Of a stretch of DNA of 64,000 bases, positions 1-10,599 are shown one piece after another. Every line of letters begins with the position of its first letter. Position 1 is the first letter of the stretch. This DNA comes from a virus. The notes under the pieces were generated by a model that did no database searches, was not told the DNA's origin, and saw only the letters and a program-made list of their open reading frames with translations. The stretch is taken from IMG/VR virus record IMGVR_UViG_3300014904_000032, positions 1 through 64,000 of that record. One strand, given 5' to 3'. The position numbers were made by a program, and so were the translations under genes.

Positions 1-801
1 GGTACTCAGGGAACTGTTGGTACACAGGGAACATTAGGTACGCAGGGAACCATCGGATCACAGGGTACCATCGGATCACAAGGAACTATAGGTACTCAAG
101 GCACACTAGGAACTCAGGGTCTCCAAGGTCCACAGGCTTCTCAGGGAATTCAAGGAATACAGGGAAGCGGAGCAAGTATAAATCTTTCCTCGCCTCCAGT
201 AATAGGTGACGTCACCCCTAATACAATATGGGGAAGTACAATAACAGCCACCAGTGAAATTGTAATTTCTCCTGTTACTAACACAATTGGTACTGGCTAC
301 ATAAGTATGACTTCAGTTGGTGGATATTCTCAATTGAATATGTACACATTAGATACAGATACTGGAATACCATATCAAGTAGGATTTCCAGGTGGAGTTT
401 CACTAACTCCTTTATTCATTTTATCACCAGACTACGATACCAATTATCAATACGTCTCAATTGCACCTCCAGCTGGGATGAGTCAATATTATTATCTAAC
501 ATTACCTCCAACTCAAGGCACTACTGGACAAATTCTATCAACTACTGATGGAAATGGTACTCTTGGTTGGGTTTCTGCTAATATACAAGGTCCACAAGGA
601 ACGCAAGGAGTTCAAGGTAGACAAGGAACTCAAGGTCCACAAGCATCACAAGGAACGCAAGGGCTACAAGGTCTGCAAGGATTACAAGGTCTTCAGGGTC
701 TCCAAGGTCCACAGGCTTCTCAAGGAATCCAAGGGGTGCAAGGAATCTCAACAAGTTATGGAATAATTCATTCGTCTTATATGGGATACAATCTACCCTA
801 A
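1..801 (+). CDS. Collagen-like tail fibre protein (5' end outside window)
   Basis: The frame is open from the first base of the window to the TAA at 801, so this is the C-terminal 266 residues of a longer protein. Two tracts of Gly-X-Gln triplets (about residues 1-56 and 196-247) flank a non-repetitive middle part of about 140 residues. Collagen-like triplets are known in phage fibres, where they form extended trimeric shafts. The tract is unusual in having Gln at nearly every third place. It opens the host-recognition block and is followed within 30 bases by another virion gene. The role as a fibre shaft is inferred from composition and context; no receptor-binding tip is recognisable. Confidence 0.8.
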   Translation, partial: GTQGTVGTQGTLGTQGTIGSQGTIGSQGTIGTQGTLGTQGLQGPQASQGIQGIQGSGASINLSSPPVIGDVTPNTIWGSTITATSEIVISPVTNTIGTGYISMTSVGGYSQLNMYTLDTDTGIPYQVGFPGGVSLTPLFILSPDYDTNYQYVSIAPPAGMSQYYYLTLPPTQGTTGQILSTTDGNGTLGWVSANIQGPQGTQGVQGRQGTQGPQASQGTQGLQGLQGLQGLQGLQGPQASQGIQGVQGISTSYGIIHSSYMGYNLP

Positions 802-830
802 ATAATTAATAATTTAAAGAGGATCGCACA

Positions 831-1262
831 ATGGCAGGTAATAGTACACCGATTTACTCGAGAGTTGCAGCAATAGGTCTTAATGGTTCAGCTACCATAG
901 GAACTACTATTGTTTCGGACTATAATGGAACAGGAACAAATAATGCGATCATATTTACAGCTGACGCTACTAATGGTGGATTCGTTCAAAGATTAAGATT
1001 TAAATCTTTAGGTACTAATGCCGTTTCTGTCGCTAGAATATACATCAATAACGGATCATCTAATACAACAGCAAGTAATAATTCTTTTTATGGAGAAATT
1101 TCTCTTCCATCAGTAACAGCATCAACAACAGCATCAACTGTTGATATAGATTATCCATTGAATTTCGCATTGCCTCCTGGTTATCGTATTGTTGTTGGTA
1201 TAAGCGCAGGTTCTGCGTTAGCTAGTGGATGGTCTGTTACTACAATAGCTGGTGCATACTAA
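831..1262 (+). CDS. Small beta-rich virion protein, hypothetical
   Basis: This 143-residue protein is rich in Thr, Ser, Ala and Gly with alternating hydrophobic residues, the look of a beta-sandwich. No enzyme motif is visible. AGAGGA at about 817-822 is a good ribosome binding site. Its stop overlaps the start of the next gene in TAATG. The C-terminal half of the 144-residue protein at 18809 has a similar composition, so both may be small fibre heads or decoration proteins. Function is not known; a structural role is inferred from its place between two fibre genes. Confidence 0.7.
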   Translation: MAGNSTPIYSRVAAIGLNGSATIGTTIVSDYNGTGTNNAIIFTADATNGGFVQRLRFKSLGTNAVSVARIYINNGSSNTTASNNSFYGEISLPSVTASTTASTVDIDYPLNFALPPGYRIVVGISAGSALASGWSVTTIAGAY

Positions 1263-2248
1263 TGTTAGATTTTTTTGATATACCATCTTCATTTAAAGGT
1301 GATGTGCAAATATTCAATGCCAACTCAGCAGCTGCTGGTGTTGGTTGGCATACATGGCGTAAACCTCGTGGTGTAAATTTTGTACACTTCTTTGGATTAG
1401 CTGGTGGTGCTGGCGGTGGCGGTGGGGTATGTGGTGCCAACTCAACTGCTGCTGGCGGTGGTGGCGGTGGATCCAGTGCACAAGGAAATATTATATTTCC
1501 CGCTTGGGCTATACCAGACATACTTTTTATATCAGTTGGGTATGGTGGTGCTGGTGGTACAGGATCAACCACAGTATCTACTGCTGGTTCATCAGGAATC
1601 AATACATTTATATCAATTGATGCTAACAGTCTTACTGCCAATAATTTGTTGCTATCTGTTTCTCCGGGTGCTGCTGGTACAAACGCATCTGGTGCCACTG
1701 CTGGTGGTGCGGGTGCGGCAGGGACAGCGAATACTGTAGCTAATGCACCATTGGCTGGAATGGGCACGTTCTATACTGCGGTAACAATCGGTAACATAAC
1801 AATTGCAGGTCAAGCTGGCATAATTGGTGGCACTACTGTTGGTGGTGGTAACATAGCTCTTCCTGCAAGCGGATTAATCGTAACTGGCGGTGCTGCTGGT
1901 GGTGGATTGGGTGCTGCTGCGGCTACTACATCCGCCGGAGGAAATATAACTGGTGTTGGTGCGTTTCCTACATCATCTGGTGGTACTGGTGGTGCTGCTG
2001 CTGGTACAAGTGGCGTATCAGGAAGTAATGGTTTTCAACCACTTAAACAATTGAGATTTTTCTATGGTGGTGCTGGTGGTGCGTCATCTGGTGGCTCTGC
2101 TGGTGCTGGTTCATCTGGTGGTAATGGTGGTAATGGTGCATACGGTTGCGGAGGTGGTGGTGGTGGTGGATGTCTGACTGGTTCCGGATCAGTTGGTGGT
2201 AATGGTGGTCGTGGTGGTGATGGAATAGTAATAGCAACAGCTTGGTAA
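1262..2248 (+). CDS. Glycine-rich tail fibre tip / adhesin-like protein
   Basis: The start is ATG 1262, which overlaps the previous stop; an upstream start in the same frame would lie inside the previous gene. The 328-residue product has a short non-repetitive N-terminus (MLDFFDIPSSFKGDVQIFNA), then many runs of Gly-Gly-X broken by beta-prone stretches, ending in a poly-Gly-rich tail. Polyglycine sandwich architecture is known from adhesins at the tips of T-even long tail fibres (gp38) and from glycine-rich domains of other phages. I infer a receptor-binding tip, possibly acting with the collagen-like fibre upstream. The repetitive GGT/GGTGGT codons could recombine and vary the tip. Confidence 0.65.
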   Translation: MLDFFDIPSSFKGDVQIFNANSAAAGVGWHTWRKPRGVNFVHFFGLAGGAGGGGGVCGANSTAAGGGGGGSSAQGNIIFPAWAIPDILFISVGYGGAGGTGSTTVSTAGSSGINTFISIDANSLTANNLLLSVSPGAAGTNASGATAGGAGAAGTANTVANAPLAGMGTFYTAVTIGNITIAGQAGIIGGTTVGGGNIALPASGLIVTGGAAGGGLGAAAATTSAGGNITGVGAFPTSSGGTGGAAAGTSGVSGSNGFQPLKQLRFFYGGAGGASSGGSAGAGSSGGNGGNGAYGCGGGGGGGCLTGSGSVGGNGGRGGDGIVIATAW

Positions 2249-2262
2249 AAGGTAGACAATAA

Positions 2263-5200
2263 ATGGCAATAAATTTTCCAGCAAGTCCATCATTAGGGCA
2301 AACATATACCGTAGGAAATAATTCTTGGAAATGGAATGGTGCCTCTTGGGTCGGTAATTCAACAAACCCAACATATGATTCAACATCATATCTAAACATA
2401 AAATCATTAGGTGGTATTATAGGAAATGGTATAGCCGATGATACCAATGCATTTACCAATGCTCTTACACTATTAACTGGTGGATCAAAGGCATTATATA
2501 TCCCATCAGATTTAACTATAGTAATAACATCTGATGTTACTATACCAGATAATCTTACTGTATTTGGTGGTGGTACAATACAAGCAGGAACATCAACAAA
2601 TACTATTCATAGATATTTGTTCATTGGTGATTCATCAAAAATAACTGGTCTGACTATTAAGAATATTACAATACTATCTTATTATAATAAGAATAATTGG
2701 GAAATATCAAACAACACATTCGGAGCAGTACTAAACGTAAATCCTCTACTTAACGAACCTCTTGGTACCAGTCAGTGGAGCGGTTCATATGAAGCTATTC
2801 GCGTAACCAATTTTAGCTCAGGAACAGATTATTCAACTGCCACAAAACAACCAACATGCCCAACAGGATTTAGAGTTGTTAATAATAAATCTGGTGCTGA
2901 TGGTTATTCTTCTTTCCCAATAGCCTTAATAGACGTTCAAGCTGGAACAAATGCAGATATTACAGATAATAAGTTTTATTCTATACAACAATTAACCGAC
3001 GCAACCATAAAAAACAGTGATGGTACTACCACTAATGGAGATCCTGAAATACAGTTCGCAGGTCTCACATTAAACAGTAGCTCAATCATAAACACACATG
3101 ACACATCAATTTATGATATGGATCAACGTGGCGTTGGTGTTGTATGGAATACTACTTGGGCACAAGCAATGGCTACTGCTGGGTATTCTTGGACTGGAAT
3201 GGTCATAATCAATTCAACTAATAAATGCTATCGTGTCACAGGAAAAGTCACATCTCTTGGTACTTTAGGTTCTGCAATATCTTCTACAAGTAGTTTAGGA
3301 ACTATTACTGTATCAGACTCAACTCACTTGGTGTCTACTGGTGGTTATATACTAATTGATAATGAACAAATAGCATACAGTTCATCATCAGGAAGTACAA
3401 TAAATCTAGCAATTAGAGGAATGAACTTCACCACAGCAGCAACACATAGCAGTGGAGCGAATGTATATCTCGTACAACTTTCAAATGGTGGTACAGGTAG
3501 TCTCGGAACATTTGAACCAACCCATACTAGCGGAACACAAATTAACGGTGAATTATTATTAACATATGATGGAGATTATGCAACATCAGCTCCATATAAT
3601 TATAAACTTTGTGATATAGCAGCAGGAAGTGGTGGACCAGCTGGTGGATTCGGTCTTGTTGGTTTAGGGGTTGGTATACCAATAAACATTCCAGATATAC
3701 AAATTGGTCGATATTATAGAATAATTTCTCTTGGTAGTTTTGCTAATATCGCAGCGAATCAGGCAAATTGGAATATTGCTGGTGGAACAACAGGAAAAAA
3801 ATATTCTGTAGGTAGTGTATTCCTAGCAACTAATAATAATAACTTTGATCCTAGCGCAACAATATGTCCTGTATACTTATACAATACAGCAACAAAATTA
3901 AAAGTAAAACCAGATGTTGGTGGTATAGCTGTACATAGCGGTAAACATCTTAGAATAAAGAATAACATATATCATGGTGGTAGAGTTAGTATGGCATTCC
4001 ATCCACATCTAGCAGTTACCGCACCTTATTACTTTCCAATAACAGATAATGTTATTGAGAATAACACATTTGCATATAGTAACCAAGAAACATTATCATT
4101 TGACGCTATTGCAAGTGAAAATGGTGCGCCTTTCTTAACAACAACAATAGGTGCACCTGTAGTTGGTACGTTACAAACTCCAATAAATGGATACTTAGAA
4201 ACGATATCAGTAACGAATATTGGGGCGTTTCCATACTCAGGAACTATTCAAATAGGAACTGATGTAGTAAATTATTATAAAATCAACGACGCTAAATTAT
4301 CTCTTAGCGCAACTTTCGCCAATTCGCATTCTGTTGGTGCCAATGTAATTCTATTAACTCAAGGTGGATGGAATTCGCAAATAACATTAACAGACGATGC
4401 CAGCCCAGTGATTAATAACACTGGAATATTATGTTCTCCAGTGGGAAGAATATTAAAATTCCATAGTGGGGCATTGGCGGGAAAATCATTTACTATAACC
4501 GCAGTAAATGGAGCAGTAGTAACTCTCGGAGATGATTGGGGTAATCAATTCCACGTTGACCAATCTGTAGCGACTGCTGGCGATATCGTTTCGATTGAAT
4601 CGGATATAAGAAGAAATAAAGTAATTAACAATACCATTATAGAAGGAACCATAACATTATGGGGAATTGGATCTGATAGCCAAATATCACACAATACCCT
4701 TATTGGAAGCAAATATGGATCATATCCATATACAGGATCCGGAATTGATATTACATCTATGTTTACTTATGCTGTAAAAAACAGCACACTTCTTGGTGGA
4801 CACTATTGTTATCTTGCTCCATCTAATTTAATCGTTTCTGATAATATCGTCAGTGGGTCAATAGCATTCTATTCCATTAATGATTTCGGTACGTCTGAAG
4901 CGAGTGCACAAATGCGAAATATCACACTCGTCAATAACAAAGGAAGTTATTGTCTGCTTGGACCATTAACTGATTTCTTGCAATATGGAAACAACTTCGC
5001 ACGATACTCAACTGCAAATAACCCAAGCAGCGGATCAACATTATCAACTGTGCATATGAAAATAACAGCTGATAGAAGCATATCGACAAAAGATTTTGGT
5101 GCTATTGGTGATGGTATATCTGATGATACTGTGGCAATTAATACTGCTCTATCCGCAGCAGCCAACTCTAATAACAAGCGTATTAGAATTGATGGAGATT

Positions 5201-8200
5201 GCGCAGTAAGCTCTCATATTACAATTCCAAGTGGAGTTGAGATTTATGGTGGAAGAATAACGTCACTTCAATCCGGTGGAACACGCTGGATACACTTAAA
5301 CACTGGTTCTAAAGTATCCAACATGTATCTAAAAGATATGGCATTGGATATACCATATGATCAAAATGACATATCAATTACAGATAACACATTTGAATAC
5401 AATCAGGCATATTTGACTATAGATAGAGCAATCAATATAAATGCTGGATTTGGGACTGGACCAAAAAGATTAACAATAAGTGGAAATAAAAAGATCACGG
5501 GTACACCAATAATGTTCATATATGCTGATACCATGTATGATTCTGATGTATCTAATAACTATTGGGATAATGGTGCGATATCCTTATATAATTGTAACTT
5601 GACTGCTGGATCTCCAACATCAACTGGCACATTAACCACTGTTGGTGCGCCATCATTAAATCCAAACAATAATTTAAGACTATATCTATCCGATGGAACT
5701 CATATTGGTATTATTACTGCAAAAACAGGCGATAATACATGGACAGTTGTGGCAGATAGTAATCCAAACACAATAACAAATAGAACAAATGTTACCATAT
5801 TTGCTCGTACCAATTACAGTTCTGGTGTCTATTTGGGTGGTGGGTCAAGAAACATAATAACAAACAATACATTCATTGGTGGTATTACTGGTGTTATATT
5901 GATGCCTAATACTAATGTATCCCGTACACCTATTACAGATAATATCATTTCCAATAATACTATAAAAGAAATCAATGAAGAAAGTATCGGTATAGATTGT
6001 CGTGGTAATGCATCATATGGTGCAGTTTACATGACAACAACTGTAACCAATTCCAATTCTGGTGGTGGATATCCTGTAGTGTTAACTATGGCAGATAATC
6101 GTGGATCAGATGCGGGTGAGGTTATTGGCTTAGTTGCCACATTCATGAGTGGTAGACTTAAAGGTAAATCGTTCAGCATTATATATTCCGCTGCCGCAAA
6201 TTCGATTCAATTAGGCGATGACTTCCCCGGATTATCATATGGATATGATGTTGCTATTGGGGATGTGATTACTCTTGAAATTGATATGCGCAGAAACAGA
6301 ATAATAAACAATAGCATTATCAATACGCTCAATGCTGGCACAGCAGGTATATCATGTTGGGGTAGTGGTGCGGATACTATCATTGATGGCAACACAATAA
6401 TGTTAAGCAATGTGCCAAGTTTAAATGGTGGTGGTGTATATGGTATAGCTGTAGTTGGATTGCCAACAGCAACAGCATCAAGGACAAGTACTGTGCTGGG
6501 TAGTGCTGTTGGTGCGATAAATCCATATAATGTAATCATTACCAATAACAAATATACTGGTTTGAATAGTATCAAAGTAGATACTTTTGGTGCATCTGCA
6601 TATAAAATGAAAAATGTAACTATCACAGGAAATCGTGGTGGTTCATGTTATTTGGGTAATGTTACAAATGTGACAGAAGAATCAAATGAATGGATGGATT
6701 TAAATTCATTATTATTGGGTTCGACTTTTGGTGGATTCGTCAATAAACCACATGTTTCTATAGAACAATTTGGTGTTAAGGGTGATGGTGTCAGTGATGA
6801 CACTCCATTCTTCCAACAAGCACTTGATTTTGTCCGTACATCTGGCATCAATAAATTAATAATCAAACCAACATTAACTATCAAATTAACATCTGATGTG
6901 ACACTTCCAGACAACATAGAAATTACTGGTGGTGGTACAATCACAGCCACAAGTTCAATATACCTACATCTTGGTAATGGCACCATTGTCAATGGATTAA
7001 CGTTGATTGATGTGACTCTGAATTCTTATTATAATAAGAATGACTGGCATGTCATTAACAACACGTTTGATTGGAATAGACAAAATGATCCAGTCACGAA
7101 TCTAAACTACAACTGGCAAGATGTGGCAGTAAATGTTCTCAACCACGAACCTACATATGATATTAGTACTGGTGTTGGTTTCCATGAGACATATCCACAA
7201 AGAATAAAAATAAAGAACAATAAGCGCGGATCAATCAACCCAGACTATCCTAAAGCATTGGCATATATTGCAGCAACCGATGATTCTGAGGTGTCTGGTA
7301 ATGATTGGGATATAACTAGCCAGATTTCAGCCACAATAACAAATACCAATGGTACAATCACAACAAATACATCTGATGAATTTGCCGGATTGACTGTAAC
7401 CACAAATTCCCTATTAAGACCATACAACACCAATTTATATACCGATAAAGGTGAGTGGGTAGGTATTATTTGGTCATATCCATGGAATTGGTGCACAGGA
7501 TCAGCAATGAAGTATGGGGATAGTATCATTAGTGATGCTGTTATTAGCGGAACAAGACATTATTATAGGGTTACCGCAGTTACTGGTGATGCTAAACTTA
7601 GCACAACAGCCCCAACACATTTATCTGGATCAGCGACAAATGGCAACGTCACATTGACATATGATGGCGTATGTCCAATATCAGCCCCATACAAATACAA
7701 ACTTAGGTATGGGAAAGATGATCAGGGGATTTATAAAGCAATAATAAAACCAGGCACTGATTCATCAATAAACCAATTTGTGGTCGGTAAAACATATAGA
7801 ATTACTGATATAGGATCAGATAGTGGTGCACAAGCAAATTGGAATACAATAGTGGGTACATCTGGCATCACATACAAAGTTGGTATGGTAATTACCGCAG
7901 TGGCACAAGGATCATACAATGCTAATTATGGTGAGGCGCAAGAAGCATTCCTATCAACGTCCAATATAACATTAACGAATCATCCTCGCATGTGGGCAGT
8001 TGCATTTTTGGGTGGATCAAGGAATGTAATCAAGAATAATAGGATAACTGGTGGGCATGTTAATATTATCTTTATGCCAGCACCTATAACCCACACATAT
8101 TATGATATTCCTATGACCGACAATATTATTTCGGATAATATATGTTCGTTCAGCTCAGAAGAAGGGATAAGCTTTGATGGTGGTGGTGCGGCTTATATGA

Positions 8201-10590
8201 GTAGTACTACTGTAGCGTCCAGTATCAATCCAGTAAGCGCAAATGTTGTCACTTTATCTAATACGATAGGCGCAACTGATATAGTCAAAGGACGAGTATT
8301 AAAATTCTTATCTGGTAGCTTAAAGGGACAGTCATTTAAAATCACAGCATCAACTAGTAATACAGTTACGTTAGGTGATGATTTCAGTGGTGGTCAGCAA
8401 TGGTGGTATAATACACAATTTAGAAAAGTTACTGCTGGTGATCTTGTTACAATCGAAACTGATGTTAGAAGAAACAAAATAATCAACAATACAGTAATCG
8501 ATGGTATTATTGATCTTTATGGTATAGGAACAGATTCTGTTGTGGCTCATAATACAATGAAGAGTAATCTTGGGCGTGGATTCCCCACAGCGATAAGCGT
8601 TGTTGGATTACAACAAGCACCAGATAAAGGATTAACCATGGGAGATATAATTCCATGTAATGTTCTTATTGATGGGAATATAAGTCATGGTGGAAATGGG
8701 GTGCTTGTTTGGGGTTATGCTGATACTTCTTACCCACAAAACATCACAATAACCAATAATATTGGTGGAATGTGTACTCTCGATAGAGTTGAAAATGTCG
8801 TAAGAAAAAATAACAGATTTATTTACTGCAACACTTGGGGTGGACATGTTACCTTTGCGCCAGAGCATGGAGCAGTAACCCCACAAGATTTCGGTGCATT
8901 TGCAGATGGAATAAACAATGATACTGATGCTGTTCAAGCATGGGTGAATTACCATTCGACCAGTTCATCTGCTACAACTGGAGCAAGAGTTTCTGCTGCA
9001 TATGCTCCGGCTGGGACATATTTACTTACAAAACCAATAATTTTCCCGAATTACACATGCAATATATATGGTGATGGGGTTCAAAACACCCAATTTGTGG
9101 CTAAATTTACTGGATACGCAGGTTATTCGATATTTAAAGCTGTCCCAGAAAGTACTGCATCATTCAATAGCCACTGGAGAGATTTTGCGATATATGATGG
9201 TGATACTGTGTATGATAATAATACTGGTATATGGAGTGGGGGAAATACTGGTATTGGAGTAGATCTTGGATTAGTTGATGTTTATAACTCTAGGTTTGAG
9301 AGATTAGCCATCAGATCAAAAGGCGATGCGTTCTATATTAATGGTGGGTTCTCTAATAAATTCGACAGTATTGTTGCCAGTTCTACAAATGGACACTCAT
9401 TTAGAGTAAGTTGCAGTAACACTTGTGTCTGGTTGAACTGCTATGCCGCAGTGTGTGGTACAGGAAAAGCCGGATATCGTCTCGATGGTGTTACTAACTT
9501 GATTGGATGTAATGGGCTAAACCAAGGCGATTATTGGGGAGTATTTAATCAAGATCCAACCTCAACTGATGGTTTCCAAGCAGATTTCATAAACAAAAGA
9601 TTTACTGCTTCTTGCACAGGAACAACATTAACATTATCTTCTGGATCATTAAGCGTGGATGAATGGGTGAGATCGTCTGATGGTACAAGTTTAGGTAAAA
9701 TTACTGCGACTAATGTTGGTGGAAACCCATTAGTGTATACTGTTACTGTTGGTGGAACATATGTATCCCAAAGCATGACTTCGTATATAACTACTAGCTA
9801 TTGCGAAGTATTATTGACAAACTGCAACATTGAACATTTCACTAAATGTGGAGTTAGATTACAGACTGCGTATAAAATTGTCGAATTTAATGGTGGAAAA
9901 ATAGATAGAGCAGGAATGTCAAGTTCCTTCGAATCATATATTACAGCTAGAGGACAATCTAATTACACCGGATTAAGCGCAACTAATGGTACATATGGAG
10001 TATATAATCCGATAAAATTAAACGTGGCTACAATATTTAATGGTAGCGGTGTTCCTAATGGAGATGGTACATTATCCGCATACACCCCATACTTATATTC
10101 TAGCGTTAATGGATCATTTGTCGATACCACCGGAGCATTTTACGCTGCTGGAATATCCACATATTATTCTGGTGGTGGAACATATACAATACCACGCATA
10201 GGAACAACATATGATTCTGGGGTATCTGCGTTTTCTGTTGGATCAATACAAGCAGGTAAATTTGTTACTGGAACAATGAAATATGGAACTCCATCAGCAT
10301 TTACTCCTTCTGGAACAAATCAGACTATAGATGTTACTGGATATACTAAAGTCACAGTCACTCCAGCATCATCAGGTACAACTGTAAATAAAGCGACCTT
10401 TACTTCTGCTGATTTATCTAGAAATGGTGACTTATTAATTGAAGCGGGTAATGATAATTTAACCATAGTACATTCTGCTTCCGGAGCAGATACATTCAGA
10501 TTAACGGGTTCATCTAACATAAATATGGCAGCAGGACAGATACTTCGTTTCTGTAGGTCTGTTACTAGCTCTCAGTGGATTCAGGTATAA
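2263..10590 (+). CDS. Giant tail spike with four concatenated pectate-lyase-3-like beta-helix units
   Basis: At 2775 residues this is the largest protein here. Residues 1-32 are the shared docking module (MAINFPASPSLGQTYT...). Four units follow, each opening with the pectate-lyase-3 signature 'G..GDG..DDT': about residues 45-930, 940-1490, 1500-2200 and 2205-2775. The first three also share an internal block, 'SG.LKGKSF.I...LGDDF...GD...IE.D.RRN.IINN', at about residues 727, 1291 and 2009, so they look like duplications; the fourth is a different helix and is followed by a beta-rich C-terminal end. Such helices are typical of phage spikes that bind or cleave polysaccharide. No catalytic residues can be assigned by eye, and unit 1 has a degenerate signature. 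Confidence 0.85.
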   Translation: MAINFPASPSLGQTYTVGNNSWKWNGASWVGNSTNPTYDSTSYLNIKSLGGIIGNGIADDTNAFTNALTLLTGGSKALYIPSDLTIVITSDVTIPDNLTVFGGGTIQAGTSTNTIHRYLFIGDSSKITGLTIKNITILSYYNKNNWEISNNTFGAVLNVNPLLNEPLGTSQWSGSYEAIRVTNFSSGTDYSTATKQPTCPTGFRVVNNKSGADGYSSFPIALIDVQAGTNADITDNKFYSIQQLTDATIKNSDGTTTNGDPEIQFAGLTLNSSSIINTHDTSIYDMDQRGVGVVWNTTWAQAMATAGYSWTGMVIINSTNKCYRVTGKVTSLGTLGSAISSTSSLGTITVSDSTHLVSTGGYILIDNEQIAYSSSSGSTINLAIRGMNFTTAATHSSGANVYLVQLSNGGTGSLGTFEPTHTSGTQINGELLLTYDGDYATSAPYNYKLCDIAAGSGGPAGGFGLVGLGVGIPINIPDIQIGRYYRIISLGSFANIAANQANWNIAGGTTGKKYSVGSVFLATNNNNFDPSATICPVYLYNTATKLKVKPDVGGIAVHSGKHLRIKNNIYHGGRVSMAFHPHLAVTAPYYFPITDNVIENNTFAYSNQETLSFDAIASENGAPFLTTTIGAPVVGTLQTPINGYLETISVTNIGAFPYSGTIQIGTDVVNYYKINDAKLSLSATFANSHSVGANVILLTQGGWNSQITLTDDASPVINNTGILCSPVGRILKFHSGALAGKSFTITAVNGAVVTLGDDWGNQFHVDQSVATAGDIVSIESDIRRNKVINNTIIEGTITLWGIGSDSQISHNTLIGSKYGSYPYTGSGIDITSMFTYAVKNSTLLGGHYCYLAPSNLIVSDNIVSGSIAFYSINDFGTSEASAQMRNITLVNNKGSYCLLGPLTDFLQYGNNFARYSTANNPSSGSTLSTVHMKITADRSISTKDFGAIGDGISDDTVAINTALSAAANSNNKRIRIDGDCAVSSHITIPSGVEIYGGRITSLQSGGTRWIHLNTGSKVSNMYLKDMALDIPYDQNDISITDNTFEYNQAYLTIDRAININAGFGTGPKRLTISGNKKITGTPIMFIYADTMYDSDVSNNYWDNGAISLYNCNLTAGSPTSTGTLTTVGAPSLNPNNNLRLYLSDGTHIGIITAKTGDNTWTVVADSNPNTITNRTNVTIFARTNYSSGVYLGGGSRNIITNNTFIGGITGVILMPNTNVSRTPITDNIISNNTIKEINEESIGIDCRGNASYGAVYMTTTVTNSNSGGGYPVVLTMADNRGSDAGEVIGLVATFMSGRLKGKSFSIIYSAAANSIQLGDDFPGLSYGYDVAIGDVITLEIDMRRNRIINNSIINTLNAGTAGISCWGSGADTIIDGNTIMLSNVPSLNGGGVYGIAVVGLPTATASRTSTVLGSAVGAINPYNVIITNNKYTGLNSIKVDTFGASAYKMKNVTITGNRGGSCYLGNVTNVTEESNEWMDLNSLLLGSTFGGFVNKPHVSIEQFGVKGDGVSDDTPFFQQALDFVRTSGINKLIIKPTLTIKLTSDVTLPDNIEITGGGTITATSSIYLHLGNGTIVNGLTLIDVTLNSYYNKNDWHVINNTFDWNRQNDPVTNLNYNWQDVAVNVLNHEPTYDISTGVGFHETYPQRIKIKNNKRGSINPDYPKALAYIAATDDSEVSGNDWDITSQISATITNTNGTITTNTSDEFAGLTVTTNSLLRPYNTNLYTDKGEWVGIIWSYPWNWCTGSAMKYGDSIISDAVISGTRHYYRVTAVTGDAKLSTTAPTHLSGSATNGNVTLTYDGVCPISAPYKYKLRYGKDDQGIYKAIIKPGTDSSINQFVVGKTYRITDIGSDSGAQANWNTIVGTSGITYKVGMVITAVAQGSYNANYGEAQEAFLSTSNITLTNHPRMWAVAFLGGSRNVIKNNRITGGHVNIIFMPAPITHTYYDIPMTDNIISDNICSFSSEEGISFDGGGAAYMSSTTVASSINPVSANVVTLSNTIGATDIVKGRVLKFLSGSLKGQSFKITASTSNTVTLGDDFSGGQQWWYNTQFRKVTAGDLVTIETDVRRNKIINNTVIDGIIDLYGIGTDSVVAHNTMKSNLGRGFPTAISVVGLQQAPDKGLTMGDIIPCNVLIDGNISHGGNGVLVWGYADTSYPQNITITNNIGGMCTLDRVENVVRKNNRFIYCNTWGGHVTFAPEHGAVTPQDFGAFADGINNDTDAVQAWVNYHSTSSSATTGARVSAAYAPAGTYLLTKPIIFPNYTCNIYGDGVQNTQFVAKFTGYAGYSIFKAVPESTASFNSHWRDFAIYDGDTVYDNNTGIWSGGNTGIGVDLGLVDVYNSRFERLAIRSKGDAFYINGGFSNKFDSIVASSTNGHSFRVSCSNTCVWLNCYAAVCGTGKAGYRLDGVTNLIGCNGLNQGDYWGVFNQDPTSTDGFQADFINKRFTASCTGTTLTLSSGSLSVDEWVRSSDGTSLGKITATNVGGNPLVYTVTVGGTYVSQSMTSYITTSYCEVLLTNCNIEHFTKCGVRLQTAYKIVEFNGGKIDRAGMSSSFESYITARGQSNYTGLSATNGTYGVYNPIKLNVATIFNGSGVPNGDGTLSAYTPYLYSSVNGSFVDTTGAFYAAGISTYYSGGGTYTIPRIGTTYDSGVSAFSVGSIQAGKFVTGTMKYGTPSAFTPSGTNQTIDVTGYTKVTVTPASSGTTVNKATFTSADLSRNGDLLIEAGNDNLTIVHSASGADTFRLTGSSNINMAAGQILRFCRSVTSSQWIQV

Positions 10591-10599
10591 AGGTGTAAT

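Noticed and set aside
1-800. CRISPR-like array in the short repeats
   Set aside because: The repeats are in-frame Gly-X-Gln codons without unique spacers.
1240-1767. Long minus-strand open frame opposite the glycine-rich gene
   Set aside because: Its Pro/Ala-rich translation is the mirror of GGT/GGC-rich codons on the + strand; it has no ribosome binding site or family resemblance. Other minus-strand frames in the window were rejected for the same kind of reason.
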